A stretch of DNA of 44,109 bases. It comes from Rhodospirillaceae bacterium (GTDB lineage Bacteria > Pseudomonadota > Alphaproteobacteria > SMXQ01). How positions within the stretch are numbered: the stretch's first letter is position 1; every line of letters begins with the position of its first letter. The notes beneath the pieces are model-generated. The model was not told where the DNA came from. It did no database searches and saw only the letters and a program-made list of their open reading frames with translations. This document shows positions 41,160-44,109 of the stretch, piece by piece. The stretch is from the NCBI GenBank assembly GCA_947474495.1, contig CANJIM010000019.1, positions 1 through 44,109 of the forward strand. The letters are read 5' to 3'. The position numbers and the translations under genes are program-made.

Positions 41160-41894
41160 ATGACTGCCACGCCTAAAGTCGCCGACCTGCGCATCAAGAT
41201 TTACGCGGACGGCGCCGATATCGCCGGCATCAAGGAAATGCATGGCAACCCGCTGATCAAGGGCTTCACCACCAATCCGACCCTGATGCGCAACGTCGGG
41301 ATTTCCGACTACAAGGCCTTCGCGCTCGACGTCCTCAAGATCGTCACCGACCGACCGGTCTCTTTCGAGGTGTTCGCCGACGACTTCCCGACCATGAAGG
41401 CGCAGGCCCTGGAAATCGCCTCCTGGGCCCCGAACGTCTACGTCAAAATTCCCGTCACCAACACCAAGGGCGAATTCGCCGGGCCGCTGATCGCCGAACT
41501 GTCCAAAGCCGGCGTGAAGCTCAACGTGACGGCGATCATGCCGATCGAGCAGATCAAGGCCGTGGCGGATGCGCTCGACGCCAAGACCCCGGCCGTCGTT
41601 TCAGTTTTCGCAGGGCGCATTGCCGATACCGGGCGCGATCCTGTGCCGCTCATGGCCGAGGGCGTCAAAATCCTGAAGAATAAGCCCCTGGCTGAACTGC
41701 TATGGGCCAGTCCCCGCGAACTGCTGAACATTTTCCAGGCCGACGCCATCGGCTGCCAGGTCATTACCGTCACCAATGACGTTCTGAAGAAACTCTCCCT
41801 GGTCGGCAAGGAACTCAACGGCTATTCGCTCGAAACGGTCGCCATGTTCTACAAGGACGCCACCGCCGCCGGTTACAGCATCGCGACCAAATAA
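41160..41894 (+). CDS. Transaldolase (short TalC/FSA-like class)
   Basis: A 244-residue aldolase of the small transaldolase class. KIYADGADIAGIKEM begins the barrel, GFTTNPTLMRN is the typical loop, and K96 in YVKIPVTNTKG is the Schiff-base lysine. Later blocks are LNVTAIMPIEQIKAV, SVFAGRIADTGRDP and LLWASPRELLNIFQAD. Transaldolases exchange a dihydroxyacetone unit between fructose-6-phosphate and erythrose-4-phosphate, giving sedoheptulose-7-phosphate. In this operon it would supply the substrate of the SIS isomerase two genes upstream. It starts 3 nt after the phosphatase gene with AAGGGG upstream. Confidence 0.88.
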   Translation: MTATPKVADLRIKIYADGADIAGIKEMHGNPLIKGFTTNPTLMRNVGISDYKAFALDVLKIVTDRPVSFEVFADDFPTMKAQALEIASWAPNVYVKIPVTNTKGEFAGPLIAELSKAGVKLNVTAIMPIEQIKAVADALDAKTPAVVSVFAGRIADTGRDPVPLMAEGVKILKNKPLAELLWASPRELLNIFQADAIGCQVITVTNDVLKKLSLVGKELNGYSLETVAMFYKDATAAGYSIATK

Positions 41895-42082
41895 GCCCCG
41901 ATTGGGGCTCATTTCGGAACGGGTTTGCGCGGCCACGGAGCCCTTTACCGGGCGGCGCAAAACGTCTAGAAAAACTTGTGAAATCCGCGACGAAGGCAGC
42001 GTCTCGCCCCCTGTCAAAACCCGACCTCTGGACCGTCGATTCCTCGGCCCGCGCCAGCTTGCATAAGGAAGATTTTCGTCCC

Positions 42083-43078
42083 ATGAAGAACGTGCTGATC
42101 ACCGGCGGCGCCGGCTATGTAGGTCATATCCTCACACCTCGTCTGCTGGCGCGCGGCTTCAAGGTCACCGTCTACGACATGCTCTACTTCGGCTGCCGTC
42201 TGCCGAACGATCCGAACTTGACCGTGATCGAGGGCGATATCCGCGATACCGCGAAGCTCGCCAAAGCCATGGAGGGCCAAGACGCCGTTCTCCATCTCGC
42301 CTGCATTTCGAACGACGCCAGCTTCGAGCTCGACGAGAACCTCTCCAAGACCATCAATTTTGACTGTTTCGAAAGCATCGTCGTCGCCGCCAAGACCGCC
42401 GGCGTGAAGCGCTTCGTCTACGCGTCCTCGAGCTCGGTCTACGGCGTCAGCGACTCGCCGAACGTGACCGAGGAGCATCCGTTGCTGCCGCTCACGCTCT
42501 ACAACAAGTTCAAGGGCATGTGCGAGCCCATCCTATGGAAGCACAAGGCCGACAATTTCACCTGCGTCACCATCCGCCCGGCGACGGTGTGCGGCTACAG
42601 CCCGCGCACGCGCCTCGATCTGTCGGTCAACATCCTGACTAACCACGCGGTCAACAAAGGCAAGATCACGGTGTTCGGCGGCACGCAGATGCGCCCAAAC
42701 CTGCATATCGAAGACATGGTCGACGCCTACGAACTGATGCTCGACGCGCCGCACGAAAAGATTCACGGCGAAGTGTTCAACATCGGCTACGAAAACCATT
42801 CGATCGCCACCATCGCTGAAATGGTGAAGAACGTCGTCGAGCAGGAAATACCGGAGCTCGGCACGATCGAGATCGTCACCACGCCGTCGAACGACAATCG
42901 CTCATACCACGTCAATTCGGACAAGGTGTTCCGCGTCCTCGGCTTCCGCCCGAAGCGCACCATCGAAGACGCGATCCATGACATGGTCCGCGCCTTTAAG
43001 AATAAACTCCTACCCGGCAGCTTCGACGACGATTGGTACTACAACGTCCGCACCATGAAGAAGCTTGGCGCAAAATGA
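42083..43078 (+). CDS. NAD(P)-dependent extended SDR, sugar-nucleotide epimerase/dehydratase A
   Basis: A 331-residue extended SDR. The Rossmann motif TGGAGYVG is at residues 7-14, the catalytic serine region YASSSSVYG at about 113-121, and the YxxxK pair is Y140/K144 (YNKFK). IRPATVCGYSPRTRLDLSVN and FNIGYENHSIATIAEMVK fit sugar-nucleotide epimerases related to GDP-heptose or dTDP-sugar enzymes. The ATG at 42083 with AAGGAAG upstream is preferred over the GTG at 41978. It lies 188 bp after the transaldolase stop and its 3' end overlaps the next SDR by 4 nt (ATGA). The exact sugar is not known. Confidence 0.85.
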   Translation: MKNVLITGGAGYVGHILTPRLLARGFKVTVYDMLYFGCRLPNDPNLTVIEGDIRDTAKLAKAMEGQDAVLHLACISNDASFELDENLSKTINFDCFESIVVAAKTAGVKRFVYASSSSVYGVSDSPNVTEEHPLLPLTLYNKFKGMCEPILWKHKADNFTCVTIRPATVCGYSPRTRLDLSVNILTNHAVNKGKITVFGGTQMRPNLHIEDMVDAYELMLDAPHEKIHGEVFNIGYENHSIATIAEMVKNVVEQEIPELGTIEIVTTPSNDNRSYHVNSDKVFRVLGFRPKRTIEDAIHDMVRAFKNKLLPGSFDDDWYYNVRTMKKLGAK

Positions 43079-44082
43079 GCGTCAATAAGCCGACAGCCAT
43101 CGTCACCGGCGGCGCTGGCTTCATCGGCAGCCATATGGTCGATATTTTGCTCGCGCGCGGCTATCGCGTACGGGCGATCGACAGCCTGATCGGCGGCCGC
43201 GCGGCCAACGTCGCCCATCACGCGTCGAACCCGGATTTCGAATTCGCCGAATCGGACATTCGCGATTATCAGCCCGGCGACAAGCTGTTCGCCGACGCCG
43301 ACTACGTGATCCATTTCGCCGGCATCGGCGACATCGTGCCCTCCATCGAAAAGCCGATGGAATACATGTCGACCAATGTGCAGGGCACCGTCCATATGCT
43401 CGAATGCGCCCGCGCCGCTCATGGCGGGCGCGGCGTGAAGAAGTTCGTTTATGCCGCGTCGTCCTCCTGCTACGGCCTGGCGCAGACGCCGACCCGCGAA
43501 GACCATCCGATCGCCACGCTCTATCCTTACGCGCTCAGCAAGTATCAGGGCGAGCAGGCGACGCTGCATTGGGGCAAGCTCTACAAGCTGCCGGTCAACG
43601 TCATCCGCATCTTCAATGCCTACGGCACGCGCTCGCGCACATCGGGCGCCTATGGCGCGGTGTTCGGCGTGTTCCTCAAGCAGAAGCTGGCCGGTAAGCC
43701 CTTCACCGTCGTCGGCGACGGCACGCAGACGCGCGACTTCCTCTACGCCACCGACGTCGCCGAGGCCTTCCGCTTGGCCGCCGAAACCGATAAGACCGGC
43801 GAAATCTGGAATCTCGGCGCCGGCAATCCGCAGTCGGTGAACAAGCTCGTCGAACTGCTCGGCGGCCAAGTCACCTACATTCCCAAGCGGCCGGGCGAGC
43901 CGGACTGCACCTGGGCGGACATCACGAAAATTCAGCGCGATCTCGGCTGGAAGCAGCAGGTCAGCTTTGAAGAGGGCGTCGGCCGCATTCTCGCGAATAT
44001 CGATTATTGGCGCGAAGCGCCGTTGTGGGAGCCGGATTCGATCGCCAAAGCGACCGCCGGCTGGTTCAAGGCGCTATCGTAA
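43075..44082 (+). CDS. NAD-dependent extended SDR, sugar-nucleotide epimerase B
   Basis: A 335-residue extended SDR related to UDP-glucose/UDP-GalNAc 4-epimerases. TGGAGFIGSH is at residues 11-20, YAASSSCYG at about 126-134, and the catalytic pair is Y152/K156 (YPYALSKYQGE). It continues with IRIFNAYGTRSRTSGAYGAV, VVGDGTQTRDFLYATDVAEA and NLGAGNPQSVNKLVELLGG, all close to the UDP-hexose epimerase pattern. The ATG at 43075 overlaps the stop of SDR A (ATGA). Substrate is unknown; in this operon it probably converts one nucleotide sugar into the form used by a surface glycan assembly pathway. Confidence 0.87.
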   Translation: MSVNKPTAIVTGGAGFIGSHMVDILLARGYRVRAIDSLIGGRAANVAHHASNPDFEFAESDIRDYQPGDKLFADADYVIHFAGIGDIVPSIEKPMEYMSTNVQGTVHMLECARAAHGGRGVKKFVYAASSSCYGLAQTPTREDHPIATLYPYALSKYQGEQATLHWGKLYKLPVNVIRIFNAYGTRSRTSGAYGAVFGVFLKQKLAGKPFTVVGDGTQTRDFLYATDVAEAFRLAAETDKTGEIWNLGAGNPQSVNKLVELLGGQVTYIPKRPGEPDCTWADITKIQRDLGWKQQVSFEEGVGRILANIDYWREAPLWEPDSIAKATAGWFKALS

Positions 44083-44095
44083 CGGGGTTGCGGGG

Positions 44096-44109
44096 ATGAT
44101 GGACGAAGC
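44096..44109 (+). CDS. Possible start of the next operon gene (cut by the window edge)
   Basis: Thirteen bases after the epimerase stop, ATG at 44096 and again at 44099 follow GGGG (44092-44095). Too few codons remain to identify the product. The spacing suggests the operon continues. Confidence 0.3.

Noticed and set aside
41978-42082. Upstream GTG start for SDR A
   Set aside because: The added 35 residues precede the Rossmann motif without family support, while the ATG at 42083 has AAGGAAG and gives the canonical N-terminus.
1-44109. CRISPR array, prophage, insertion sequence or toxin-antitoxin system
   Set aside because: No regularly spaced repeats, no transposase, integrase or phage structural motifs, and no small paired toxin-antitoxin frames could be recognised.

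Overview
The window looks like a stretch of GC-rich alphaproteobacterial chromosome, plausibly Hyphomicrobiales, though the genus cannot be read from it. The pointers are a 41-residue cysteine-poor L36, a DUF1244 protein, a TorF-type porin, a chemoreceptor ending in a PilZ domain, an MntR/Nramp pair and several orphan Bug/TctC-type solute-binding proteins. I see no phage, transposase, integrase, CRISPR array or rRNA. One tRNA-Val(GAC) is present.

Layout. 1-4.1 kb: the 3' end of an acyl-CoA synthetase, a REP-like palindromic repeat, two orphan solute-binding proteins and a UDP-glucuronate 4-epimerase-type SDR, all but the synthetase on the minus strand. 4.3-10.7 kb: a tight plus-strand operon of a giant fused indolepyruvate:ferredoxin oxidoreductase-family protein, two tandem MFS exporters and a divergent TspO-like protein. 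10.7-15.8 kb: an alpha/beta hydrolase with DUF1244, an N-formylglutamate amidohydrolase, an EamA transporter, pyruvate kinase and L36. 15.9-18.4 kb: an arsR-arsI-arsC-acr3 arsenic operon able to deal with arsenate, arsenite and probably trivalent organoarsenicals. 18.5-20.4 kb: three tandem, very similar 2OG-Fe(II) oxygenases. 20.7-25.1 kb: MCP-PilZ chemoreceptor, tRNA-Val, a second FGase-family protein, a strong candidate small RNA on the minus strand and a lytic transglycosylase.

25.3-29.5 kb: a GH15 - OtsA - glucokinase operon for trehalose/alpha-glucan turnover. 29.5-35.2 kb: an MFS transporter, a methyltransferase, TorF porin, an IclR regulator and a third Bug protein. 35.4-37.6 kb: divergent mntR/mntH sharing a clear 22-bp MntR box. 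37.6-44.1 kb: surface-polysaccharide genes, namely a flippase and a methyltransferase on the minus strand, then a plus-strand operon of SIS isomerase (GmhA-like), HAD phosphatase (GmhB-like), transaldolase and two extended SDR epimerases. Together these look like a pathway making a heptose-containing or otherwise modified surface glycan.

The least expected items are: the unannotated sRNA candidate at about 24.02-24.13 kb, with a promoter, three hairpins, an exposed CCUCCC and a U-tract; the three-copy oxygenase array with a 16-bp perfect palindrome upstream; the cysteine-containing C-terminal domain shared by two of the Bug proteins; a transaldolase embedded in a heptose-type operon; and an arsR gene that looks leaderless inside its own nested operators. 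All functional calls come from reading motifs and context; no database search was run.
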